Positions 1 through 5,868 of a stretch of 15,802 nucleotides of DNA are shown here, piece after piece. The DNA lies in NCBI GenBank assembly GCA_020634035.1, contig JACKCM010000013.1:1-15802 (forward strand), given 5' to 3'. The stretch's first letter is position 1. Every line of letters begins with the position of its first letter. Made by a program: the position numbers and the translations under genes. The DNA comes from Candidatus Obscuribacterales bacterium (GTDB taxonomy: Bacteria > Cyanobacteriota > Vampirovibrionia > Obscuribacterales > Obscuribacteraceae). The notes beneath the pieces are model-generated. The model was not told where the DNA came from. It did not search any database and saw only the letters and a program-made list of their open reading frames with translations.

Positions 1-377
1 CTTTCTTCACTTTCTGCAAAGCAATTTTGGCAGGCAGAGAGCTTTTTGTCGCACAGCACGAAGTGAACTTCGGCTCCTCTTAGTGTAAGAGCTACTGCAA
101 AGAGTGTTTCCAGTGGCGTTAGACTTGAGTTGCCGCCAACCATGGTAGAGATCAGTACTTTGGGACCACCCTTTGCTCTTTTGACGCTGTCCTCCCAGTT
201 TTGAAAGTCGTCACTTAAAATCTTCTTCCAGTCGGGTATCCAGCTAAAGCCATCATTCAGCCAATCTCCCGAGGGCTCATCTGTAGTACTTTTCGGTTGG
301 TCTTCTGCCGGAGGGTTTTCGTCGTTTTTGCTGAACAGGTTCAAAATTTTTGAGAGCATAGAATCTAAATTTACCAT
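1..377 (-). CDS. Partial N-terminus of a GT-B/capsule-synthesis-like protein (runs off the left edge)
   Basis: Reading the minus strand from ATG at 377 gives 125 uninterrupted codons to the window edge, so the C-terminal part is missing. The protein is a clear paralogue of the complete protein at 5869-7629. Both share a WIPDWK stretch, a Rossmann-like GPKVLI strand, a GGNS.LTP.ETLF segment, a LTLRGA.VHF strand and the cysteine cluster LCDK.L.ACQNC (here C109, C116 and C119). Its role is probably the same: a cytosolic glycosyltransferase or capsule-synthesis-like enzyme. No strong Shine-Dalgarno precedes ATG 377. An in-frame ATG at 359 aligns better with the internal ATG of the paralogue (MLSKIL against MFFQDL) and may be the true start. 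It is divergent from the oxidoreductase gene at 558, with about 180 bases between them. Coding is certain; function is inferred. Confidence 0.8.
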   Translation of the reverse strand, partial: MVNLDSMLSKILNLFSKNDENPPAEDQPKSTTDEPSGDWLNDGFSWIPDWKKILSDDFQNWEDSVKRAKGGPKVLISTMVGGNSSLTPLETLFAVALTLRGAEVHFVLCDKKLSACQNCFAESEE

Positions 378-495
378 GATATAAGGTCTGTTTTCCCTGT
401 GTTAGCAGCATCCTGCGTAGGAGCCATCATAATACCTTGTTTGTTCTGTAAGTTACATTGCATTAACCTCGTGAGAGAACATCTTATGAAGAAGC

Positions 496-524
496 TTGAC
501 TGTGAAAAAATTAAGGGCTGAGAT
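496..524 (+). promoter_or_regulatory. Candidate sigma-70-type promoter for the oxidoreductase operon
   Basis: TTGACT at 496-501 matches the -35 consensus at five of six positions. It lies 17 bases from TGAGAT at 519-524, a weak -10. Transcription would start near 531 and leave a short leader before the Shine-Dalgarno at 544. This rests on pattern only, and the -10 is poor. Confidence 0.3.
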
Positions 525-543
525 CTGGCTGCTTGCTCAATGC

Positions 544-551
544 GGAGGAGG
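544..551 (+). promoter_or_regulatory. Strong Shine-Dalgarno that fixes a TTG start
   Basis: GGAGGAGG at 544-551 sits six bases upstream of TTG at 558. The in-frame ATG at 540 lies before this motif and has no Shine-Dalgarno of its own. Starting there would add MRRRRF in front of the beta strand KALIIGFG, where Gfo/Idh proteins normally begin. The TTG at 558 is therefore the better start. Confidence 0.75.
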
Positions 552-557
552 CGTTTT

Positions 558-1496
558 TTGAAAGCGTTGATCATTGGATTCGGCTCTATTGGTAGTCTGC
601 ATGCCGAAGTACTTCGTGGCATGGGCCTGGATGTGCTGGTCGTTTCGCGCCGGGATATTGATTTCCCTTTTAGGACAACCGACATTGTAGAGGGTCTCGA
701 TTGGAACCCGGATTATGTGGTTATTGCGACGCTCACAGCGGACCATCAAGATAACCTCAGGGTTCTTGCCGAGTACGGATATTCTGGTCTTGTTCTAGTA
801 GAAAAGCCACTTTTCCGGGATATGCCTGAAGCCGTGCCGACTTTTCCATTCGATTTATTTGTTGGCTATAACTTGCGCTTTCACCCGGTAATAGAGGCTT
901 TCAAAGAGAGATGGGGGAGTGAGATGTTTCTCTCCTGCCATGCTTATTGCGGCCAGATCCTGGAGTCCTGGAGGAAGGGGCGACCGAGCAAGTCCGTATA
1001 CTCAGCCAGTCGAGCAGGGGGAGGCGGTGTTTTGCGAGATCTGTCTCATGAACTCGATCTTCTCATCCATCTTTTCGGGCCAGTGAGGCAATTCAAAGCG
1101 CTGGGGGGCAGAGTGTCGGGTCAGACCATAGATTCGGATGATGTTTACGGCTTCTTGATACAGATGGAGAAGTGCCCCCTTGTCACCTTGCAAATCAATT
1201 ATCTGGATCGGGTCAGCCGGAGGGAATTGTTACTTAATAGTGCTTCTCAGTCGCTGAAATTGGATGTCGTACAAAAGACGGTGGAATTCGATGGTGAATC
1301 GATATCTTTTATGTGTGAGCGTGCGGATACTTACCGAAAGATGCACAAAGAGCTTCTGGAAGGAGAGCGGCGAGGTCTTTGCAGTTTTGAAGAGGCTTTG
1401 AAAGTACAAGAGTTGATAAGCATCGCCGATAGGCAGCAAATCTATGAATGTACTCAGCCCGATCTGGTCACGAAATCGTCTGAGCGCGAGGAGTAA
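558..1496 (+). CDS. Gfo/Idh/MocA-family NAD(P)-dependent sugar oxidoreductase
   Basis: Predicted to oxidise or reduce a sugar or nucleotide-sugar in the cytoplasm. With the TTG start the protein has 312 residues, usual for the family. It begins at once with the Rossmann motif GFGSIG (residues 7-12). The strand VLVVSRRD follows; its arginines after the second strand hint at NADP(H) rather than NAD. The family EKP motif is at 82-84 (VEKPLF). A GGGVLRDLSHELD segment carries the catalytic-type Asp and His of the family. The gene ends three bases before the SDR gene, so the two are co-transcribed. A Gfo/Idh plus SDR pair next to a CMP-nonulosonate synthetase recalls ptmF, ptmA and ptmB of the Campylobacter legionaminic acid locus. 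That parallel comes from family memory, and the exact substrate is not shown here. Confidence 0.88.
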   Translation: MKALIIGFGSIGSLHAEVLRGMGLDVLVVSRRDIDFPFRTTDIVEGLDWNPDYVVIATLTADHQDNLRVLAEYGYSGLVLVEKPLFRDMPEAVPTFPFDLFVGYNLRFHPVIEAFKERWGSEMFLSCHAYCGQILESWRKGRPSKSVYSASRAGGGGVLRDLSHELDLLIHLFGPVRQFKALGGRVSGQTIDSDDVYGFLIQMEKCPLVTLQINYLDRVSRRELLLNSASQSLKLDVVQKTVEFDGESISFMCERADTYRKMHKELLEGERRGLCSFEEALKVQELISIADRQQIYECTQPDLVTKSSEREE

Positions 1497-1499
1497 ATA

Positions 1500-2333
1500 A
1501 TGAATCAGAGTTTGAAGGATTTGACCAAGCTGTTTTCGCTTGATGAAAAGGTTGTTGTCCTAACCGGTGGTGGTGGCATACTGGGCCGGCACTTTGCCTC
1601 GGCTCTGGCGCAGTACGGGGCTAGTGTGGTGGTAGCCGATCTTAATTTCGAATCTGCTAGAGCCGTATGTCAGGAAATTTTGAATGACTTTTCTCTTGAA
1701 GCTCATCCTTTCGAACTGGATGTGAGTTCTGAGGCATCGGTTAAAAGCATTATGGAATTCGTCGTTGACAAATTCGGCAGGTTAGATGTGTTGCATAACA
1801 ACGCAGCCTCCAAATCCAGCGATCTGAAGCGTTTTTTTGCTAATACAGAAGAGTACGACATGGACATCTGGCATGAGGTAATGGAAGTCAATTTGAAGGG
1901 GATGTTCCTTATGGCTAGAGCTGCTGGTGCTCTGATGGCACGCCAGGAGACTGGAGGATCTATTATTCAGACAGCTTCAATTTATGGAATTCTTTCGCCT
2001 GACCAGAGGATTTATGAAGGTGCTGAATACATGGGTGTGCAAATAAACAATCCTGCCATTTATTCTATTTCGAAGGCCGGAGTCGTCGGTCTGACCAGGC
2101 ACCTGAGCACACAGTGGCTGGGCTCTAAAGTGAGGGTAAACACCATCACTCCAGGAGGAGTGGAGTCCGGTCAGAACGAAACTTTTAAGAAGAATTATTC
2201 GAACAGAGTTCCAATGGGTAGGATGGCTGATGCAAACGAGATGGTTGGGGCGCTTATTTACCTGGCTTCGGATGCGTCGACCTATGTTACCGGACAAAAT
2301 GTCATCGTGGATGGTGGCTTAAGCGTCTGGTAG
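1500..2333 (+). CDS. Short-chain dehydrogenase/reductase (PtmA-like)
   Basis: A classical SDR of 277 residues acting on a sugar or related alcohol in the cytoplasm. The cofactor motif TGGGGILG is at residues 22-29. An acidic D47 after the second strand favours NAD(H). NNAA is at 100-103. The catalytic residues are S160 (TASIYG) and Y188/K192 in YSISK. The C-terminus has VRVNTITPGG and VTGQNVIVDGG, typical of SDRs. A loop between S160 and Y188 is longer than usual and may shape the substrate pocket. AGGAG at 1489-1493, overlapping the end of the upstream gene, is six bases from ATG 1500, which supports this start and a bicistronic operon. Its neighbours suggest a role in nonulosonic-acid precursor supply; this is inference. 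Confidence 0.9.
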   Translation: MNQSLKDLTKLFSLDEKVVVLTGGGGILGRHFASALAQYGASVVVADLNFESARAVCQEILNDFSLEAHPFELDVSSEASVKSIMEFVVDKFGRLDVLHNNAASKSSDLKRFFANTEEYDMDIWHEVMEVNLKGMFLMARAAGALMARQETGGSIIQTASIYGILSPDQRIYEGAEYMGVQINNPAIYSISKAGVVGLTRHLSTQWLGSKVRVNTITPGGVESGQNETFKKNYSNRVPMGRMADANEMVGALIYLASDASTYVTGQNVIVDGGLSVW

Positions 2334-2469
2334 GCCTTTTGATTTAGGTGGCATCAACACCCGGTCGGCAATAGTTTCGGGGAACTAGTCCTATGTCGTG
2401 AGGTTCGTTCGGTGTAACAATTATTGTTGCGGAGTCGTATGGCTCCCTTCTAAGAATTAGTTAACTGGG

Positions 2470-2498
2470 CGAAAAGCGCGCCGAATGACGCCTTTTCG
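2470..2498. other. Imperfect hairpin in the SDR to cytidylyltransferase gap
   Basis: CGAAAAG (2470-2476) pairs with CTTTTCG (2492-2498). A single bulged C then allows GCG to pair with CGC, giving about ten base pairs. No T-run follows, so this is not a standard intrinsic terminator. The rest of the 274-base gap (2334-2607) holds no convincing open frame. The hairpin may end or attenuate the first operon, or have no function. Confidence 0.3.
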
Positions 2499-2552
2499 TC
2501 CCGGGAGTCAAATTCATCATTTTTGGACTTGTCAGGAGATTTGGTGATTCTG

Positions 2553-2561
2553 TGATATGAT
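2553..2561 (+). promoter_or_regulatory. Candidate extended -10 promoter for the cytidylyltransferase gene
   Basis: TGATATGAT is an extended -10 (TGn followed by TATGAT, five of six matches). A possible TTGTCA at 2529-2534 is 21 bases upstream, too far for a good -35. The extended -10 could work with a weak -35. It is about 45 bases ahead of GTG 2608 and would let this gene be expressed apart from the oxidoreductases. Confidence 0.35.
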
Positions 2562-2607
2562 TTCGATTCTGACCGAGTTTGGGGCGACATTTTGAGAGGT
2601 AACTATT

Positions 2608-3417
2608 GTGGCGAATAGGCTCTGTACTATTTGTGCTCGCGGGGGGTCCAAGGGTGTACCGGGGAAGAATAGCCGGGAGCTTCTAGGTAAGCCGCTGATC
2701 ACCTACACTATAGAAGCTGCCAAATCATCTGGAATTTTCGATTTTGTGGCTGTAAGCAGCGATTGCGATGAGATTCTCTCGATAGCTGAATCTGGTGGAG
2801 TTGATTTTGTTATCAAACGTCCTGCGGCTCTAGCCACTGACTCGGCTGGCAAAGTTGAAGCGATAGTACATGCGGTAAAGGAAGCCGAGCGGATAGCAGA
2901 TCGACGTTTTGATACCACTGTCGACCTTGATGCAACTGCGCCTCTTCGTCTTCCCGGCGATATCGTCAAAGCTGTCGAGATTCTGGAGAACAACCGAATT
3001 AGTAGTGTGGTCTCAGCATGTCTTGCCAGGCGAAATCCTTACTTCAACATGCTGGAACTAGTCGAGGGCAAAGTCCGCTGTTGCAAAGTTCCTGATGTGC
3101 CCTTGCTCTGTCGGCAGGACGCACCACCTTGTTTTGATATGAATGCCTCTATCTATGTTTGGAACAGAGATTCTCTCTTGGCTCAACCAGATGTGTTTTA
3201 TGAAGATACTCGAATATTGGTCATGCCGGAGACCCGCTCTGTAGATATAGATAGTCCATTTGATTGGTTCATTGTCCAGAACATACTCGAATCGAAAATC
3301 TATGAAGAGGGAGTCAGTTTCGATGCTGTCGAGTTAGTTGACTGCTCTGTTGAAAGAACAGCAGGGGAATTTACATCTGGAGTGCAAAAAGCTCCAGTGC
3401 TTCTGTCGAAAGACTAG
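2608..3417 (+). CDS. Acylneuraminate (CMP-nonulosonate) cytidylyltransferase
   Basis: Predicted to join CTP and a nonulosonic acid (sialic, legionaminic or pseudaminic type) to give the CMP-sugar used by glycosyltransferases. The nucleotide-binding signature ARGGSKGVPGKN is at residues 10-21. VDLDATAPLR lies around 105-114. CRQDAPPCFDMNASIYVW is at 168-185. The metal-binding DID is at 213-215, followed by SPFDW. The start is GTG with GAGAGG eight bases upstream. At 269 residues it exceeds the usual 230 or so. The extra 35-residue tail after the cytidylyltransferase core is polar with no recognised motif. NeuA, PtmB/LegF and PseF are all candidates, and the exact sugar cannot be read from the sequence. 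No nonulosonate synthase (NeuB type) lies in the window. Confidence 0.92.
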   Translation: MANRLCTICARGGSKGVPGKNSRELLGKPLITYTIEAAKSSGIFDFVAVSSDCDEILSIAESGGVDFVIKRPAALATDSAGKVEAIVHAVKEAERIADRRFDTTVDLDATAPLRLPGDIVKAVEILENNRISSVVSACLARRNPYFNMLELVEGKVRCCKVPDVPLLCRQDAPPCFDMNASIYVWNRDSLLAQPDVFYEDTRILVMPETRSVDIDSPFDWFIVQNILESKIYEEGVSFDAVELVDCSVERTAGEFTSGVQKAPVLLSKD

Positions 3418-3424
3418 TAGCTAA

Positions 3425-4234
3425 TTGACTAAGTTCAGGAACTCTTCAATCTACCGTTGGAATTCCGTTTTGTCATTCCCAAAAAATCAAAAATTTACTG
3501 TTCTAGAAGGTTCCGATGAAAGTTGGGACCTTGTCTTGGCTGAGTTCTCTGAACGTGATGTCTATTTGAACAGGCTTTATCAGAGACTTTCTGAGATTCA
3601 TACCGGGAGAAAATCTTTCGCATTCTATCATCATATTGATGGAGATAGGTTGTTCTTTCCAATTTTGGTAGGAGAGCTCCCCGAAGCTTACCAGGTATTC
3701 GATGAGGCTCTATACGATTTCGAGTCTGCCTACGGATATGGTGGACCACTTTGCACGACCACTGATGAGGAAAAATTGACTCTATTGTTCGCGCCGGTCT
3801 GGCAGTGGTGCGAAGACCAGAACATAGTAGCCGGTTTCACTCGATTCCATCCATTGCTGAATAATCACCGCTATTTTGTGGAAGGCTCTTTCAACAAGGT
3901 GGAATTCAATCGGCAAACAATCTACATTGATCTCGAGCCAGAATTAGATCAGATCTGGAGTGGTTTACCTTCAGGGCAAAGATCTCAAATTCGCCAGGCG
4001 ATGAAATATGGTCTTAACGTGCGCGAGGGCAATCATCGTGATTTGATTGATATTTTTTGTCCGATGTACCGAGCAAATCTAGAAGTGCTCAACGCCCACG
4101 ATCATACTTATTTTAAGCCGGATTATTTTGAGTTCCTCTCTACGAAGATGCATCAGGCAATAGATCTATTGATTGTGGAGAAAGATGGAAATCCCGTCGC
4201 CAGTGCTATTTTTCTTTGTTATGCCACCAATTGA
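3425..4234 (+). pseudogene. 5' part of a FemAB/GNAT-like acyltransferase gene broken by an IS
   Basis: The frame opens with TTG at 3425, eight bases after the cytidylyltransferase stop, so it was probably the last gene of that operon. No strong Shine-Dalgarno is visible. Native sequence ends at SAIFL (up to 4216); the next codons (CYATN, stop at 4234) come from the IS end. Family signs are SAYGYGGPL at residues 101-109 and RSQIRQAMKYGL near 195-206, both usual in FemAB/BioF2-like GNAT acyltransferases that move acyl or aminoacyl groups onto sugars or peptidoglycan. Removing the IS and one copy of the 15-base repeat joins it in frame to the 3' part, giving a protein of about 371 residues. The 5' fragment alone lacks the C-terminal half of the second GNAT domain and is probably inactive. 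Confidence 0.82.
4202..4216 (+). repeat. 15-bp direct repeat, left copy (target duplication at IS)
   Basis: AGTGCTATTTTTCTT is repeated exactly at 5514-5528, on the other side of the IS. Both copies encode SAIFL in the frame of the broken acyltransferase, which fits a duplicated target site. Fifteen bases is long for an IS3-family element, where three to five is usual. Confidence 0.75.
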
Positions 4235-4243
4235 TTGGACACT
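4217..4243 (+). repeat. IS copy 1 left terminal inverted repeat
   Basis: It begins TGTTATGCCACC and ends GATTGGACACT. The orfB stop codon (TAA, 4219-4221 on the minus strand) lies inside it, so the last residues of the transposase are encoded by the repeat. Confidence 0.65.
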
Positions 4244-5148
4244 AAATCTGTTGAATTAACGTTAGCTGTCCTGTGGAAATTGTACCTCCTTTTTGCCTCT
4301 CGCGGCGACTGATAGGAAAGCCGCTGCAGAAGCCATTCCTCATTGTAGAGTTCAGTGAATCGGCTGATTGCCTCTTGAGCTTCCTGAAGATTCTGAAACA
4401 CAGAGCCCCAGATTACTTGTTCCTTGAGCGTCCGGAAGTATCTCTCCGCGATGCCATTCGATTCGGGTGAGTACGGCATCGTAAACGATGCCTCAATGCC
4501 GAGGAATTCGAGTTCGTCCTCGAATGTGCCAGAAGTATAGACGCTACCGTTGTCCATCCGTAGTTTTAAACTGGTGGCAATGTTCGCCTCATATCGACCG
4601 TATTCTACCTTCACCGCCTGGCGAAGCGGTTCCAAGGCTTCAAACCGGTCACCATATTTCGACACATGCCATCCAAGCACTTCGCTGTTGAAGTGGTCGA
4701 TTACAGCGAAGATCCAGCACCAGCCTTGCTCGATCGTGTAGAATTTCGAGCCATCTGTTCCCCACATCAGATTTGGTGCATCAGTAGCTATACAAGCAGT
4801 ATGGACTGACGGCGGTCTTGTCCGAACTCGACTTGGGGACAGAAGGTTGTTCTCTCGCATTATCTTCAGCACTCGGTTCCTCCCAACAACCATTTTCTTT
4901 CGGAGCCGGGCCCACACTTTCCTGTGTCCTTCTCCGACAAAAGAGGACGTATCGAGGTCATGCTTGATCGCCTGAAGAAGCTCCTGGTCTGGGACAATCG
5001 GAAGCTTCCCGCGCTTAAGAGCTCCGATCTGCTCCTGTTGGCGCTTCAGGTACTCGTAAACCGAAGACCTTGGGAACGCCAACAGTTCGCAGATCGGTTT
5101 AACTCCGAACGTCCGGCCATGCTTGCCTGGAGACCGTTGCCGGCTCAA
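4219..5148 (-). CDS. IS3-family transposase OrfB (DDE integrase core), complete
   Basis: A 309-residue DDE transposase that catalyses strand cleavage and transfer. The N-terminal 60-110 region (GEGHRKVWARLRKK..GRNRVLKIMRENNL) is the HTH_21-like segment of IS3 OrfB. The rve core holds the catalytic D132 (GTDGSKFYT), D199 (MDNGSVY) and E235 (ESNGIAER), with 35 residues between the last two as in the IS3 family. K242 follows E235 by seven residues. The C-terminus SPREAKRRY is typical. It starts with TTG at 5148, overlapping the orfA stop (ATTGA). It lies in the -1 frame relative to orfA, so it may be made by re-initiation or as a frameshifted OrfAB fusion. Intact, so copy 1 may still be able to move. 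Confidence 0.92.
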   Translation of the reverse strand: MSRQRSPGKHGRTFGVKPICELLAFPRSSVYEYLKRQQEQIGALKRGKLPIVPDQELLQAIKHDLDTSSFVGEGHRKVWARLRKKMVVGRNRVLKIMRENNLLSPSRVRTRPPSVHTACIATDAPNLMWGTDGSKFYTIEQGWCWIFAVIDHFNSEVLGWHVSKYGDRFEALEPLRQAVKVEYGRYEANIATSLKLRMDNGSVYTSGTFEDELEFLGIEASFTMPYSPESNGIAERYFRTLKEQVIWGSVFQNLQEAQEAISRFTELYNEEWLLQRLSYQSPREAKRRYNFHRTANVNSTDLVSNQLVA

Positions 5149-5459
5149 TTCGACGATCTCCGCTGCTGAAAAGACCGTTTCTTGAGGTCAACTGCAGCCT
5201 TCAGGATGGCATTCTCCATTGTGAGCTTCCCGATCACCGCCTGGGCCTGCTCCAACTCTCTCTCGTCCTTTGTGCGAGGTCTGGAACGTAACCCCTCCTT
5301 CCCCTGCTCAAGAAACACTTTGCGCCAGTCATCCAGCTCATGACCGGGCACTCCCAACTCTCTAGAGACTTCATCAAGAGTCTCACCCCTAAGAAGCCTT
5401 AACACCGCATCAGCTTTTCTTTCTGCTGTCCAGCGCATTCGGACCACCTTTCTAGCCAT
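5145..5459 (-). CDS. IS3-family OrfA (HTH DNA-binding protein), copy 1
   Basis: This 104-residue protein has a helix-turn-helix (residues about 12-50: RWTAERKADAVLRLL, then LDEVSRELGVPGHELDDWR). A helical leucine-rich tail (about 65-92: ERELEQAQAVIGKLTMENAILKA) probably dimerises it. It binds the IS ends and, fused to or with OrfB, drives transposition. The start ATG at 5459 has an AGGAG-type Shine-Dalgarno seven bases away. Its protein sequence is identical to that of copy 2. Confidence 0.92.
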   Translation of the reverse strand: MARKVVRMRWTAERKADAVLRLLRGETLDEVSRELGVPGHELDDWRKVFLEQGKEGLRSRPRTKDERELEQAQAVIGKLTMENAILKAAVDLKKRSFQQRRSSN

Positions 5460-5486
5460 AGTATCACTCCTCCTATTTTACTTCGG

Positions 5487-5513
5487 AGTGTCCAATCTTT
5501 TTAGTGGCGGGAT
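5487..5513 (-). repeat. IS copy 1 right terminal inverted repeat
   Basis: Read on the minus strand it begins ATCCCGCCACT and ends GATTGGACACT, matching the left end with one gap and several mismatches near the tip. The same bases begin IS copy 2 at 11620/11621. Confidence 0.65.
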
Positions 5514-5528
5514 AGTGCTATTTTTCTT
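5514..5528 (+). repeat. 15-bp direct repeat, right copy
   Basis: An exact match to 4202-4216. From here the acyltransferase frame continues: SAIFL, then RGHEFYHYHL. Confidence 0.75.
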
Positions 5529-5852
5529 CGAGGGCACGAATTCTATCACTATCATCTAAGCGCCAGCCTGTATGAATTTCAGCGGTTCAGGCCGAATAAT
5601 CTGATGCTTTACGAAGCAATCAAGCTTGGAAAAAGTGTGGGGATGAAGAAGTTTCACCTGGGTGGCGGTAGATCAGATGCAGCTGACGACACACTTCTCA
5701 AATTCAAGCGCTCCTTTAGCAAAGAGTCGGTAGATTATTACGTGGCGCGATCAATAGTCTCCCCGGACAAATACAAGAAGCTGGCCGAGCTATATGAAGA
5801 ACAGAATGGGGTTAGTCCAAATCTTGCTCTCGTCCATTTTTATCGCTCTTAG
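5514..5852 (+). pseudogene. 3' part of the FemAB/GNAT-like acyltransferase gene
   Basis: An open frame runs from the repeat copy at 5514 to TAG at 5850-5852 in the same reading phase as the 5' part. It encodes SAIFLRGHEFYHYHLSAS, then LMLYEAIKLG and KKFHLGGGRSD. Those segments are typical of the second GNAT-like domain of FemAB-type proteins, especially YHYHLS.S and HLGGG. An ATG at 5604 could start an 82-residue remnant, but no Shine-Dalgarno supports it. It converges with the minus-strand gene ending at 5869, with only 16 bases between. Confidence 0.82.
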
Positions 5853-5868
5853 AAAGCTTTCCGGACTT

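Larger units (their letters stand above)
4217..5513 (-). mobile_element. Complete IS3-family-like insertion sequence, copy 1
   Basis: The element is about 1297 bp and carries orfA and orfB on the minus strand. Its ends form an imperfect inverted repeat of about 27 bases (4217-4243 and 5487-5513). Both ends share GCCAC six bases in and end in GATTGGACACT. The left end starts TGTTATG. The right end, read inwards, is ATCCCGCC. It is flanked by a 15-bp direct repeat and splits the FemAB-like gene. The second copy at 11620-12700 shares the right end and confirms that boundary to within one base. Two ORFs, an HTH OrfA and a DDE OrfB with D-35-E spacing, support IS3 family. The subgroup is not assigned. 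Confidence 0.87.

Noticed and set aside
371..437. Short leader ORF (MAPTQDAANTGKTDLISW) overlapping the start of the partial gene at 377
   Set aside because: It has an AAGG nearby and a stop overlapping the gene start, which suggests coupling. A competing -10-like TATTAT (429-434) overlaps its start, and nothing else supports it.
2470..2498. Intrinsic terminator after the SDR gene
   Set aside because: The hairpin has no following T-run, so it is listed only as a hairpin.
4273..5169. Plus-strand ORFs opposite the transposase
   Set aside because: They recur in the second IS copy only because the IS is duplicated. They show no family features and no Shine-Dalgarno.
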